A DNA stretch of 64,000 bases. Source: Rhizophagus irregularis. Its lineage: Eukaryota; Glomeromycota; Glomeromycetes; Glomerales; Glomeraceae. Below are positions 48,500 to 59,202 of the stretch, in pieces. The position numbers were made by a program, and so were the translations under genes. The stretch covers positions 124,001 to 188,000 of the forward strand of contig NC_089450.1 of assembly GCF_026210795.1 (NCBI RefSeq), written 5' to 3'. The number at the start of each line of letters is the position of its first letter. The first letter of the stretch is position 1. The notes below the pieces were generated by a model, which worked only from the letters and a program-made list of their open reading frames with translations, was not told where the DNA came from and did no database searches.

Positions 48500-49745
48500 A
48501 ATTCTTCGTAGAAATAAGCTATACAAATAAATTTACATTCATTTGAAAGAGAAAATCGAGATCTATCTAATGAATCTAAAATCAAGTGAATTGAATCACT
48601 AGTTGTTCAGTAATCACGTTCAGTATATTATTGAATTTTATCTAAATTTGATCATTAATTACTCACATATAGTGATTCAATTTGAATGATCTTTGCTCCC
48701 TAAGGTGATGCCAACTTTTATCTTTAAAATAAATTTAAAATAATTCGTTTAATATATGTAAATGTTTAGGAATTATCAATTATATTATTAATATAAAATT
48801 TTATAAGTTTGATAAAATCTGATATAAAAAAATTTATTAAATACCTGTAGATGCAAGCTACACGAATGAAATTATATTCATTTAAAAGAGAAAATTGAGG
48901 TCTATCTAATAAGCCTAAAATCGAATGAATTGAATCACTGGATTGTGAATAATTACGTCTAATATATTTATTTTTAATTTTTAAATTTGATTTGACTTTG
49001 ATCGTTAATTACGCCTCATCCAGTGATCCAATTTTCCTGATCTTTGATTCTTACGATAGAGCAAAATCTCTGCTTTCAAATGAATGTAAAATGATGACGT
49101 TAGCATATCTCCAGGAATAATAATGCACGATTTTGTCACCTGCATAAAGTCCGATCTGAAAATTTTATTTCTTACCAAAAAATGCTTTCATAAGAGAATC
49201 CCAAATTCTTTTACTTTATTTAAAAGATTTTATTTGCCATTTAAGGATTTTAGTAGAATAAATCTAATAAAATAATTTTAAAGATAAAAAACAAATATAT
49301 AATTAGTTATTTTGAAAAAAAAGAATATCTTATTATTCATTTTACAACTATTTTACATCATAATTATTTTTTATTTGCATGTATTTTTTACAAAGAAAAA
49401 ACAATAAATTAAAGCTAAAAATTATGAAAAAATATGTCTTATCTATGTATATAAAATATTAAGTTTTTTCTTTTACTTACCACTTAAAAATAACTGCTAT
49501 ATTTGCTTATAAACTTTTTTGTCATATTTAATAAAAGTGAATAGAAAAATGATGGAAAAGTGATGGGAGTGATGGGGAAAAAAAGTGGTTATTACCGTTA
49601 TTTTTGAATATTGATTAAAAAAATTTTTATTAAATCTGAGTTACGTAAATATGTAACACATATTTAATTTAGATTTGTGTAATGTTAATCTTACTAAAAT
49701 ATTAAATTTTTATAAAAATCTTAATTTAGACTAATTCCAAAAATT
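48500..49745. repeat. Dispersed long repeat, copy B (internally duplicated)
   Basis: It corresponds to copy A at 22310-23230. The first third occurs twice (48520-48700 and 48850-49050), each with 'GAATTGAATCACT', 'GATC(A/G)TTAATTAC' and 'AGTGATxCAATTT' landmarks. These also form a weak inverted repeat (GAATTGAATCAC / GTGATTCAATTT). Its location inside a transposon suggests insertion into it. Confidence 0.65.
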
Positions 49746-49752
49746 GGCACAT

Positions 49753-49942
49753 ATGAGATAACTGATTGATATATTATTTTTAAGAATTTATTTAATCAAC
49801 TAAATGAAATAAGCTAACTGATTGATATGGAAATTTTAAGTATTTATTTAATCAACTAAATGAAATAAATTAATTGATTGATATGGAAATTTTAAGAATT
49901 TATTTAATCAACTAAATGAAATAAGTTAACTGATTGAGAACT
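49753..49942. repeat. 58-bp tandem repeat, about three copies
   Basis: The unit reads 'AACTGATTGATATGGAAATT', 'TTAAGAATTTATTTAATCAA' and 'CTAAATGAAATAAG'. Copies differ at few positions. Non-coding, immediately upstream of the transposase. Confidence 0.85.
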
Positions 49943-50041
49943 AATTACGATGAATTTTATAAACAAACTTCAAAGTTATTAAATCAGGTTATTTAAATTT
50001 AAAATAAAATTGGGTTGGTAAATATTTATATCAAACCAAAT

Positions 50042-53000
50042 ATGCCAAGACCAAGAAAATATCGTGTTAATAGAGATCGTTCGAAAGTAACTAAAAGTGG
50101 TCCTAAAACTAGAAATTTGGTTGAATGTAAATGTTTATTGCATTGCGGAGGTAGTAAATTGGTGGATCCCAGAACATTTGAGAGACATCGCAAAGAAATA
50201 GAACAACTCCAAGCCATCGCTACCAGATCTCAAGCTTCTTGATTAAGAGGAACCGGCAAAAAACATAACATTTCTAAAGAAAGAAAAAAAAGCAATTCTA
50301 GCAACAGTTCTAAAGAAAGAAAAAAAAGAAGAACTAGAGTTGTTGAGAATTTATCAGATACCGATGATGATGAAGAATCAGAATGAAATGATGATGATGA
50401 ATTGGAACGAAGCGATGATGAAGAATCGGAATGAAACGATAATGGTGAATCAGAATGAAACGATGATGAAGAATCGGAACGAAATGATAATGATGAATTG
50501 GAACGAAATGATGATGATGAAAACGATAATGAAACTGATAATGAGCCGATTGATGGACCGAAAAGATGAAAACGCCACAATAAGTTTCGTGATGTAAATC
50601 TTGAACAACCTAATAAACTGAAACCAGTTCAACTTGAAGATAAAGTACCGAGCGATGATGATGGAGCTTCCTACTACGATGAGGACGATGTTCAATTGAA
50701 GAATTTACCGCTCCTGATTTTAATGATCTTGAGTCAGACCATGAATATTTTGACATGAACATTAATTTTAATGATTCGTGGATACTTCTGTGGATATTCA
50801 AATACCAAGCGAGATTTCGTGTTCCGGATGTTGCTATTAAGTCACTTATTAAGTTTTCAGGATGGTATTATTGGATACTGATCAAACACGTTTTGAAAAT
50901 TTCCCTACAAGTTTTTATATGGCAAAAAAACTTTTAGGAATTAATAAACGAGATAGGACATGTGCGGTATGTCGAATGCGAACAAAATATCAGAAATTTT
51001 GCCAGGGAAATGCAATCAAACACCAGGATTCCGAATGCCTTTACTAGTGGAATTTCCTAACTATCCTATGCATAATAAAAGGCGGATATGTGGAACAGAA
51101 TTAATTAATAAAGTCCCAGTAGTTAATGGATTTATCTGAAGACCCAGAATGTTATATCCGATACCATCTTTGAAAAAGCAATTGACTGTGATGTATTAAC
51201 GCCCAGGCTTTGAAGAATCACTTCAGAAATGGACAAATTGGAGAAATGAACCAGGCTTATACACCGATATTTACGATAAAGATGTATGGAAAAGCTTTCC
51301 ATTTTCCTTAAACAACCTGGATACTCGATTTTTTACAAATGAGACGGCCAATTCTAATCTTGGGATCATGATTAATTTAGACTGGTTCTAGCCATTTAAT
51401 TCGTCAGCTTACAGTTCTGGTGTTATCTATGGGGTCATATGTAATCTTCCCTGTGATATTAGATTTAAACAAGAAAACATGCTATATCTTGGACTTCTCC
51501 CAGGACCGGAAGAAGTAAAATTACACAAGATTAATCATTTTCTTAGTCCAATTGTCAACGAATTGTTAGAATTCTGGGATGGTGTCGATCTACCATCTGG
51601 TAAAAGAATTCGGATGGCCGTAATTTGCTGCAGAAATGACATACCAGCTGCTAGAAAATTATGTGGACATATTTCGGCACTGGTCGGTTGTCATTGATGC
51701 TACAAAACAGCCAATAGCAGCGGAAGAAGGTTTAATTTTGGTGGGTTTGACGATATGGATGATTGGTACATTTCCAGAGATCCAAATGAGCATTGACGAA
51801 ATGCCGAACTTTAGAGACAGTGCAGAACTCAGGAAGAAAGAAAAAAACATGTTTCCGACACTCACGTGCAGTGGTCGGAAATGCTAAGATTGCCTTATTT
51901 CAATCCGATAAGACATCTTATTGTCAACCCAATGCACTGTTTATTCCTGGGGATTGCTCATTAGATCGTAAAGAAATTATGGATAGATAGCAGAAAAATC
52001 ACTAAAAAGGACCTTGAATTAATGGAAAGAAGAGCAAAAGCTCTTAAAGTACCAGCAGATATCGGAAGGATTCCGTATAAAATAGCAACTGGGGAAGGGT
52101 TTTCTGGATTTATGGCCGATCAATGGAAATCGTTTATTTTAATTTACGAGACTCCATTGATGTGGGATCTCCTAGATACTTCTGATCGTGAAATATTAGC
52201 AAATTTTGTAAGAGCTTGCTCTTTGCTTGTCTGTCGAATTATCACCACCAATGCATTGCGCGAAGCTCATAGCCGATTGCTTTAGCTCATTTAATTGAAA
52301 CGTATTACGGAAAAGAGATGATAACTCCAAACATCCATTTATCACTCCATATTGTCGATTGTTGCCATGATTATGGCCCATTATATTTTTTCTGGTGTTA
52401 CTCGTTTGAAAGAATGAACGGATTATTAGGTAAATATACTGTATATATAAATCAGTATAAGTTATCAGTATAAGTTAAATTTAATAAATGGTATAAATGA
52501 ATTAATTTATTTATCATCTTGCTGTAGGTTCTTTTCCAAATAGTAAGCGAGCTATTAAACTAGAATTGATGCGAATCATCACGCAAAATTCACAGTGTTT
52601 CCTGAGCAAAACTTCTGCTCGATTTAAATTGCCTAATATCCGCCCAATCAGATAATCCAAAATTGATGGAAGCATTATCTCTGGTACAAAATAGGCCAAC
52701 TACTGGAAGTTTAGCGGCTTACGATGGGTTCGATTTTGCTGAACTTTACCGATTTATGCGAACCTTTCATCAAAATATTGACGTTACAATTACCAGTTGT
52801 GAAGAATTTTCCGGAGAAATGATTACCCAAAAAAGCAAGTATCGTTACCAGATACTATATATGAACTTCTGATAAAATATTACAATGATACATACAATAG
52901 GGATTTTGTATCAATTGTCGAATTTGTTTCAAATAATTTAACATCAAGCAATTCTGAAAATCAACCAATCGTTGTATCGCCCAATGTGTCTCAATTCGGT

Positions 53001-53189
53001 CATATTCAGATTGCTACTGAAATCTTTGGATCTGCACTTGCACCTCGATATCAAAGAAGTTCATATATCACAAGCAAGTTTATACAAGATGATGAATCTG
53101 TCGATATTTTGAAGCAAGTGCAGTTTTATTTTGAGCACACAGTTAACACTTCCAACCGGTGCGAAAACAGCATTGACTTGCTTTTATAA
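50042..53189 (+). pseudogene. CACTA/Plavaka-type transposase, heavily broken
   Basis: The N-terminus (50042-50242) begins MPRPRKYRVNRDRSKVTKSG and holds a Cys/His cluster VECKCLLHCGG...TFERHRK resembling the zinc motif of this group; I chose the ATG at 50042 because it directly precedes this basic segment. A Ser/Asp/Glu-rich region with a minisatellite follows. Catalytic-region text includes LGLLPGPEEVKLHKINHFLS with LPSGKRIRMAVICCRNDIPA (51485-51660), then IGRIPYKIATGEGFSGFMAD (52055-52115), FERMNGLLGSFPNSKRAIKL around an interruption (52405-52560), and a C-terminal part to 53189. These blocks match tnp2/Plavaka transposases. More than ten stops or frame changes occur, including TGA codons in the acidic region, so it cannot be active. 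Confidence 0.85.
50380..50540. repeat. Acidic-tract minisatellite in transposase
   Basis: Five to six imperfect copies of a 27-30 bp unit (GATGATGAAGAATCGGAA, then CGAAATGA or TGAAACGA) encode Asp/Glu/Ser repeats. Differences between CGA and TGA turn Arg codons into stops in some units, consistent with C-to-T decay. Confidence 0.7.
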
Positions 53190-53735
53190 AATGGTATATG
53201 TGGGTACCGAGGGAAAAAACAAGATTTCATTGTAGAATCGACAATGAGGATGATAAAGCTGTAATATTAAATTGTGGAAAGATTATTTTCACGAATTATT
53301 AAGAGATTGTATTATACCGATTCATAATATATATAGCCGATTTTTACCTTGTAAATTTACAATAGGCAACCGAAAACCGATTACTTACATGGCAGTCATA
53401 CCTATCAATAGACAATTTCATTTGTAATAATGTTATGATTAGTTTTAAATCGGTAAATTCATATTTCTAGTAATACTGATTAATAAATTTAGTTTCAATA
53501 TAATTAAAACATTGTTTATAAATTTATAAATTATAAAATTGGTAATTTTAAATTTAAACAGTACAATAGAAATCAATCGGTAAATTTAAACTAAACAATA
53601 GTTATCAATCGGGTAATAACCTGATTGGTACCTGATCGAAAGTTTACCCATTTCTAGCTTATTGAACAAATCAGGTGCTATTTAAAAAAAGTGACCAATC
53701 GGGATGGTACCCGATTGGTCAGCTTTCTACCTGTG

Positions 53736-56147
53736 ATATCTACCTTCTATGCTTTCCTCATCATCATGATCTAAACTGCATAACGGACATGATGTCTTAT
53801 CAGTAATGCCATAATAATCGAAATTTTCACTACTAAATTCTCTATATAAATTAGGATATTGATCCAATGTTTTGCTACGAAAATAAGAGCGGTCATAAGT
53901 TGGTTTAGATTGGACTTGTACATTAGTCTGATTGGTTTTTGATGTAGGTGGAGTGCTTATCCCTAGAGATGCGATCCGGATGAAATTTTACAATCCGTGA
54001 TCCGCACAGATCAATCCGGATTATCATAGGATTAAATCCGGATAATCCGAATTAACTTCAAATTTTTGGGTATCTTTGCATCCAACGATCGTATAGAGAT
54101 GCACTATAGCTCATTCGAATCGTTGCATTTAGACGAATCGAATGAGCTATAATACATCTCTGTACGATCACTGGATGCCGAGATAATTGGCAAAACGTGA
54201 AACATCAGCATTTTTATTTTACGATTATGCAAAATTTTACGTTTTGCCGAATATCTCGGCATCCAGTGATCGTACAGAGATGCACAATAGCTCCTTCGAA
54301 TCGTCTCAATGCAACGAATTGAATGAGCTATTGTACATCCCTGTACGATCGTTGGATGCCGAGATATTCGGCAAACCGTCAAAAATCGATAGTATCGTAA
54401 ATAAAAAATGCCGATTTTTGACATTTTGCCGAATATCTCGGCATCCAACGATTGTACAGGGATGCACTATAGCTCATTCGATTCGTTGCATTGAGACGAT
54501 TCGAATGAGCTATTGTACATCTCTGTACGATCACTGGATGCCGAGATATTCGGCAAAACGTAAAATTTTGCATAATCGTAAAATGAAAATGCCGATGTTT
54601 GACGTTTTGCCGAATATCTCGGCATCCAGTGATCGTACAGAGATGCACAATAGCTCATTCAAATCGTCTCATTACGACGATTCGAATGAGCTATTGTGCA
54701 TCTCTCTACGATCATTGGATGCTGTTTCGAATTAAAACGGATATCCTTAATCCATCCGGATGCATCCATTATCCGTTCGGATCGGATGGATTGGCGGATG
54801 ATCTGAATTTTCGGATTTCGGATCGCATCTCTACTTATCCCGACATCTGGTGATCCAGACTTGTTTGATTCTGCTGGTAGGTCACGTGCACGTGAACAAT
54901 TGTTCATGCCGATCAATTTTTGAGATTTGATTAGTTTATCAGTATAAAGATTTATTATATTCTGGATTTGTGCATCAGTTAGCCTAGAGATTGCATCAGC
55001 ACTAGATGTAACTACTCCAATTTTATCTATTCCTATTCCTTTGAACAATGTATGGATGCTTTTGGCCTTTTGAGTCATTTTGCGTAAATACTCTCTTTTT
55101 TTACCAGGGAGATACAGCTCCATTTCATCATAAATTTGCGTTCTTGCCATTTGATCGCTAATATTATTTTCGGAACTAAGGGTTACAACCTTTTTTTCAT
55201 ATTCCTCACTATAGTAATACCATTGTAATTTTTCTTTCCGACCTGTTTTTTCAGCCTTATCAAATAAATGAGCTAAATGAAGTACAGAATCTGGAGTTAA
55301 ATCAGCGTTGACTGGAACATCTGAAATATATTTGCTAGATATAGAATTCGGTAGGGGTGTAGAATCATGTCATCTAATAAATTCAAGTAATTCACATATT
55401 AAATCTTGTTCTACTTTCTGATTATAGGGGATTTTCGCCTCCTTGATCTCTGATAAATTAACCTGTTTTTCTTCTATCTTCTGGGGTTCCATATGAACCA
55501 AGAAGGATTCCTTTGGAGCCGATTCTTTGACTACCTGTTCCGGGAGATTATGTTTAGTGTTAGTCATGGAGAGATCTGCTTCACGGTGAAGCGATTCAGA
55601 AGTAGTTGAGGATGATTGGCTAAGTTTCTTTTGATTCTGTGTCTGCATTCACTAATAACTTTTAACATGCGTCGTAGAAAGCGTCCGTTTCCCTATCTTC
55701 GGGTAATGAAGTATCCACCAATGGTTTCTCATAATGCGTTATCGTGGGCACCTGATCTGCATCCGAATTGAAGTTAGATGAAGTGTTGTTAGAAAAATTA
55801 TCAATTAGCGACTGGTTCTGTTCCACTTTTGTGATTCTATCTCTAAACTCAGCATTCTCAGACTCGAGTTTAGTGGTAACTGTTTTATTTTTCTCTAGTT
55901 CCTCGATTCTGGCCTTAAGTTCGGCATTCTTAACATCACGTCTTTTACTCTCTTCCACAGCCTGTCTTAAAAGCTCAGCAATCCTGGCCTTAAGCTCAAC
56001 TTTCTCGGACTCAATATCAGCAAACTTCCTTTTAAGATCAGGGATCTCAGCATTCTTATCCTTAAGCTCAGTATTCTCCTTCCTAAGCTCAGCAATCTCA
56101 GCTAAGAGCTTGGCATTTAATTCTCTCAATGAATCAATAGATTGCAT
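53736..56147 (-). pseudogene. Coiled-coil family gene split by a hAT MITE
   Basis: It starts at 56147 with a long heptad coiled coil of about 120 residues (LRELNAKLLAEIAELRKENT, then ELKARIAELLRQAVEESKRR). A Ser/Thr-rich linker follows (55640-55380). The conserved core is LQWYYYSEEYEKKV, then MARTQIYDEMELYLPGKKRE, KSIHTLFKGIGIDKIGVVTS and LTDAQIQNIINLYTD (55250-54930). The C-terminus reads YDRSYFRSKTLDQYPNLYRE, then TSCPLCSLDHDDEESIEGRY with a CxxC pair. From memory this is a large gene family in Rhizophagus with no assigned function. Damage: a frame change and stops near 55660-55645, a TGA near 55370, the MITE at 53964-54833, and loss of the 3' end at the element junction 53735/53736. Removing the MITE plus one duplication leaves the frame open across that point. 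Confidence 0.75.
53964..54833. mobile_element. hAT-like MITE with perfect 8-bp duplication
   Basis: An 870-bp element flanked by CTTATCCC on both sides (53956-53963, 54834-54841). Inverted ends TAGAGATGCGATCCG and CGGATCGCATCTCTA; subterminal GGAT/ATCC repeats (ATCCGGATAATCCG type). The interior has four copies of the GAGACG palindromic module (54105, 54281, 54465, 54648) separated by 'GAATATCTCGGCATCCA' and 'ACGTTTTGCCGAATATC' spacers in alternating orientation. No transposase. An 8-bp duplication with 5' TAG ends fits hAT. The perfect duplication indicates a fairly recent insertion. Confidence 0.92.
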
Positions 56148-56759
56148 GTTCGATAATAATTTTTTATATAAAACGTATTAATTCAAAAGCTCGTTAGCAT
56201 AGATAAAAAACTGTGACAAAATGTCACGATCAGAATTGATTTATTGATGTAAAAAAATAAATTACAAGATTCGAAAATATATAAACGTTTTAAGTAGAGT
56301 CTCTATACTAATGCCTGCTGGTGTTTTGTTCATCTAAGCTATCTATATACTAACACATCTCAACGTTAACACGATTTCATTTGTCACCAATATCGATATT
56401 CTGGATAGAATAAAAGCGTAGAACATGCAGAGTCAGAAATAAGTTAACAGTATTGATCTTACCAAAAATTTATGTCCTCCGCTTAATAAGGTCTTCGAAA
56501 TTTCTGAACAAAAAATAGATATAAGCTTTGCAATCCCCGAGTCGCTTCCTTGCAAATGTCTGAAAAATATACTTCATTCATATTTTAATTGCGAAATGTC
56601 TCATCTGTACTTTAATAATTTTTTCGTCAACACTTTTTAAACTGCAAGGTTCATGCTCAGAGAAAATAGCACGACGGCTTGAGGTCGGAATAAGAAAAAA
56701 AAAGTGATACTGCATCAGAGAAAACGCCTTAATTACACCAGATCTAATTTAGTTATGAC
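56148..56759. other. Intergenic DNA
   Basis: Upstream region of the coiled-coil gene, somewhat less A/T-rich than average. No gene or repeat recognised. Frames here are not coding-like. Confidence 0.45.
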
Positions 56760-57887
56760 TAAAGCTCCGAACAGTTCCAGTTTGAACCGGGAACCGATCC
56801 GGAACCGGCAAAAAATTCGGTTCGGTTCTCGGTTCGGTTTTGGACTTGGAACCGTCCGGTTCGGTTCGGTTCTATCCGAAATTAAGAAAAAATGCGAAAA
56901 AACGAATATACGACTATCCAGTGATCGTACAAGGACGAGCCATAGCTCGTTGGAATCCTCTCATCGAGACGCGTCGAATGGTAGTAAAATCAAGTCTCTA
57001 GCATCGATAGATCACGAGATAGCACATGGTGAGTGTTTCTTAAAAAATTTGCATTAGAAAACGATCCATTGATGCTAGAGACATGAATTTACCACCATTC
57101 GACGCATCTCGACGAGACGAATCTAATGAGCTATAATTCGTCCTTTTACAATCACTGGATGGTCGTGTATTCATTTTTTCGCATTTTTTTTTAAATTTTC
57201 GAACGTCAAAAATTAAAATTCCGATACAAGCGATTAAACGCCATCTATTGATCACACAAAGACGAATTTAGCTCATTAGATTCGTCTCACTGAGACGAGT
57301 CGAATGGTGGTAAAATGATGTCACTAGCATCGATAGATCGTTTTCTAATGCGAATTGTTTAAGAAACACTCACCATGGGCTATCTCACGTTCTATCGATG
57401 CTAGAGACTTTATTTTACCACCATTCGACTCATCTCAGTGAGACGAATCCAATGAGCTAAAATTCGTCTTTGTGTGATCAATAGATGGCGTTTAATCGCT
57501 TGTATCGGAATTTTAATTTTTGACGTTCGAAAATTTAAAAAAAATGCGAAAAAACGAATACACGACCATCCAGTGATTGCAAAAAGACGAATTATAGCTC
57601 ATTAGATTCGTCTCGTTGAGATGCGTCGAATGGTGGTAAATTCATGTCTCTAGCATCAATGGATCGTTTTCTAATACAAATTTTTTAAGAAACACTCACC
57701 ATGTTTTATCTCGTGATGTATCGATGCTAGAGACTTGATTTTACCACCGTTCGACGCGTCTCGATGAGAGGATTCCAACGAGCTATGGCTCGTCCTTGTA
57801 CGATCACTGGATGGTCGTGTATTCATTTTTTCGCATTTTTCTTAATTTCGGATAGAACCGAACCGAACTGACCCGTTCGGAGCTTTA
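56760..57887. mobile_element. hAT-like MITE, 1.13 kb
   Basis: Flanked by the perfect 8-bp duplication GTTATGAC (56752-56759, 57888-57895). Inverted ends TAAAGCTCCGAACAG and, reversed, TAAAGCTCCGAACGG; subterminal GGTTCGGTTC / GAACCGAACC repeats. The interior consists of three alternating inverted pairs of a block of about 150 bp with the GAGACG module (about 56940, 57095, 57265, 57415, 57595, 57740), each flanked by 'ATCCAGTGATCG' or its variants and 'TCTAGCATCGATAGATC'. No transposase; the open frames on either strand are translations of these repeats. Confidence 0.92.
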
Positions 57888-58030
57888 GTTATGACATAAT
57901 TTAAAATTAATTTTATTGGCTACTAATTATTGTTGTACAATCGATGAATTAATAAATACCTCATGAATGCAATCTGAGTAATGATAAAATCGTATGAATC
58001 ACTCTTTTTCGCTTGCCGACAAGTTAATTT

Positions 58031-58135
58031 TATAAACTTTTTTTTTACTATGCTTATATCATTATATAAACTTTTTTTTTACTGTGCTTATATCATTATA
58101 TAAACTTTTTTATATTATGCTTATATCATTATATT
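58031..58135. repeat. Short tandem repeat, three units
   Basis: Three copies of a roughly 40-bp unit (ATAAACTTTTTTTTTACT, then ATGCTTATATCATTAT) lie in the 384-bp gap between the hAT and Tc1-like elements. Nothing else is recognised in that gap. Confidence 0.75.
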
Positions 58136-58271
58136 ATATTTCGTGTCACCAATTAAGAGTTTATAAAGATCATTTTATAATTAATCATGATGTATTCAGA
58201 AAAGTATATAAAGTATATATTATATATATCTTAGACTTTCTTGAAATTTTTTAACTTTTTCTAAAAAGCTA

Positions 58272-59180
58272 CAGAAGGCGATCAAAATTATCCGGCCAGT
58301 TTATTTTGCTAAAATTTTGTTGATCATGATGTGTTAATGTAATATAAATAAGATATAACTTTGTATTTATAATCACAATAAACAAATTCCAATGCTTCAT
58401 ATTTTTCGAAAATATGAAGTCACCCTATAGTATGAATTTTATAAATTTTACAATTTTGTGTAAACAAACTTAAAAATATTAAAAATATCATAATTTCGCC
58501 AATATCGATCTGATCGACCTGTGCTTACCACCATTCGAATCGTCTCAATGAGACGGATCAAAAGAGCTATAAATCGGAAAATTTCAATCACAGGATCAGA
58601 AAATATCATAGATGACATTTAGGCTTTTAGAGCGTAATCATGTGATGAATATCGATCCTACAAACATTAAATTATTACCATTCAAATCCTCTCAATGAGA
58701 CGAATCTGATGAACCCAAAATTTCAAAATTTCAATCACTAGATCTCAAAATAACCTTAACATACAATTTTAAATTTTAAAATTTGCGAATTTCGCAAACT
58801 CGAAAAATTTATAATTTACATAGTATTACATTTGCATAATACCTGTAATTAATATGTAATATAATGGCATAATACTTTTTCAACATTATGCTTGCATACC
58901 TTATTAAATTTTCTGATAAAACCACTTGAAAAGTACTATGTTAAAGTTGCATTGAAAGGTATTACTCCAGAATATTATAAAAAATCTATCAATAGCATAT
59001 CTCTGTGAATTGGGGAGTTATTTTTGCAAATGGAGATAGAATTTATTATTAAAATTTTATCTGAATTAGTAAACAAAGACATAATGAATTTGTTTAACTT
59101 AAATTTTTATTATTGCTATATTATATATATATAAATTATTTCAACTTGAAAAGTGGCCGGATAATTCTGATCGCCCTCTG
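58272..59180. mobile_element. Tc1-like MITE abutting the Crinkler gene
   Basis: Flanked by TA (58270-58271, 59181-59182). Ends CAGAAGGCGATCAAAATTAT and, reversed, CAGAGGGCGATCAGAATTAT, followed by CCGGCCA on both sides; this is a classic Tc1-type terminus. The interior holds an AT-rich hairpin (TTCATATTTTTCGAAAATATGAA, in two halves, near 58397-58420) and two copies of the GAGACG module (58525-58575, 58670-58720). No transposase. The right end lies 22 bp before the next gene's start codon. Confidence 0.9.
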
Positions 59181-59202
59181 TATTTACTCTTACAGAAACG
59201 AA

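Larger units (their letters stand above)
48000..50041. other. Non-coding interior of the element
   Basis: No gene. The region is occupied mostly by copy B of the dispersed repeat (48500-49745) and by a 58-bp tandem array (49753-49942), then about 100 bp of probable promoter for the transposase. Confidence 0.55.
45497..53735. mobile_element. Large CACTA/Plavaka-type transposon, decayed
   Basis: The left end begins CACCGGTCAAATGATGACAA and the right end, reversed, begins CACAGGTAGAAAGCTGACCA. Subterminal regions at both sides repeat CAATCGGG and its complement (45600-45730; 53570-53720), and each end holds a hairpin (45515-45577; 53693-53720). The cargo is a minus-strand multi-exon gene (45904-47928) and a plus-strand transposase (50042-53189). 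The outer 3-bp flanks do not match (TAC left, ATA right). The left neighbour is a transposase and the right neighbour a different gene, so at least one end has been rearranged. About 8.2 kb if the ends belong together. Confidence 0.65.

Noticed and set aside
54104-54735. Frames up to 182 residues in the hAT-like MITE
   Set aside because: Both strands give similar open frames because the module is palindromic; the text follows the repeat periodicity and not a protein family.
55768-56181. 137-residue plus-strand frame
   Set aside because: Shadow of the minus-strand coiled-coil exon; its Ser/Leu-rich text is antisense to Glu/Lys heptads.
56704-57255. Frames with SSLESSHRDASNG text
   Set aside because: They are translations of the GAGACG module within the second hAT-like MITE. 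I believe similar strings occur in predicted proteins of this lineage, but they look like repeat artefacts.
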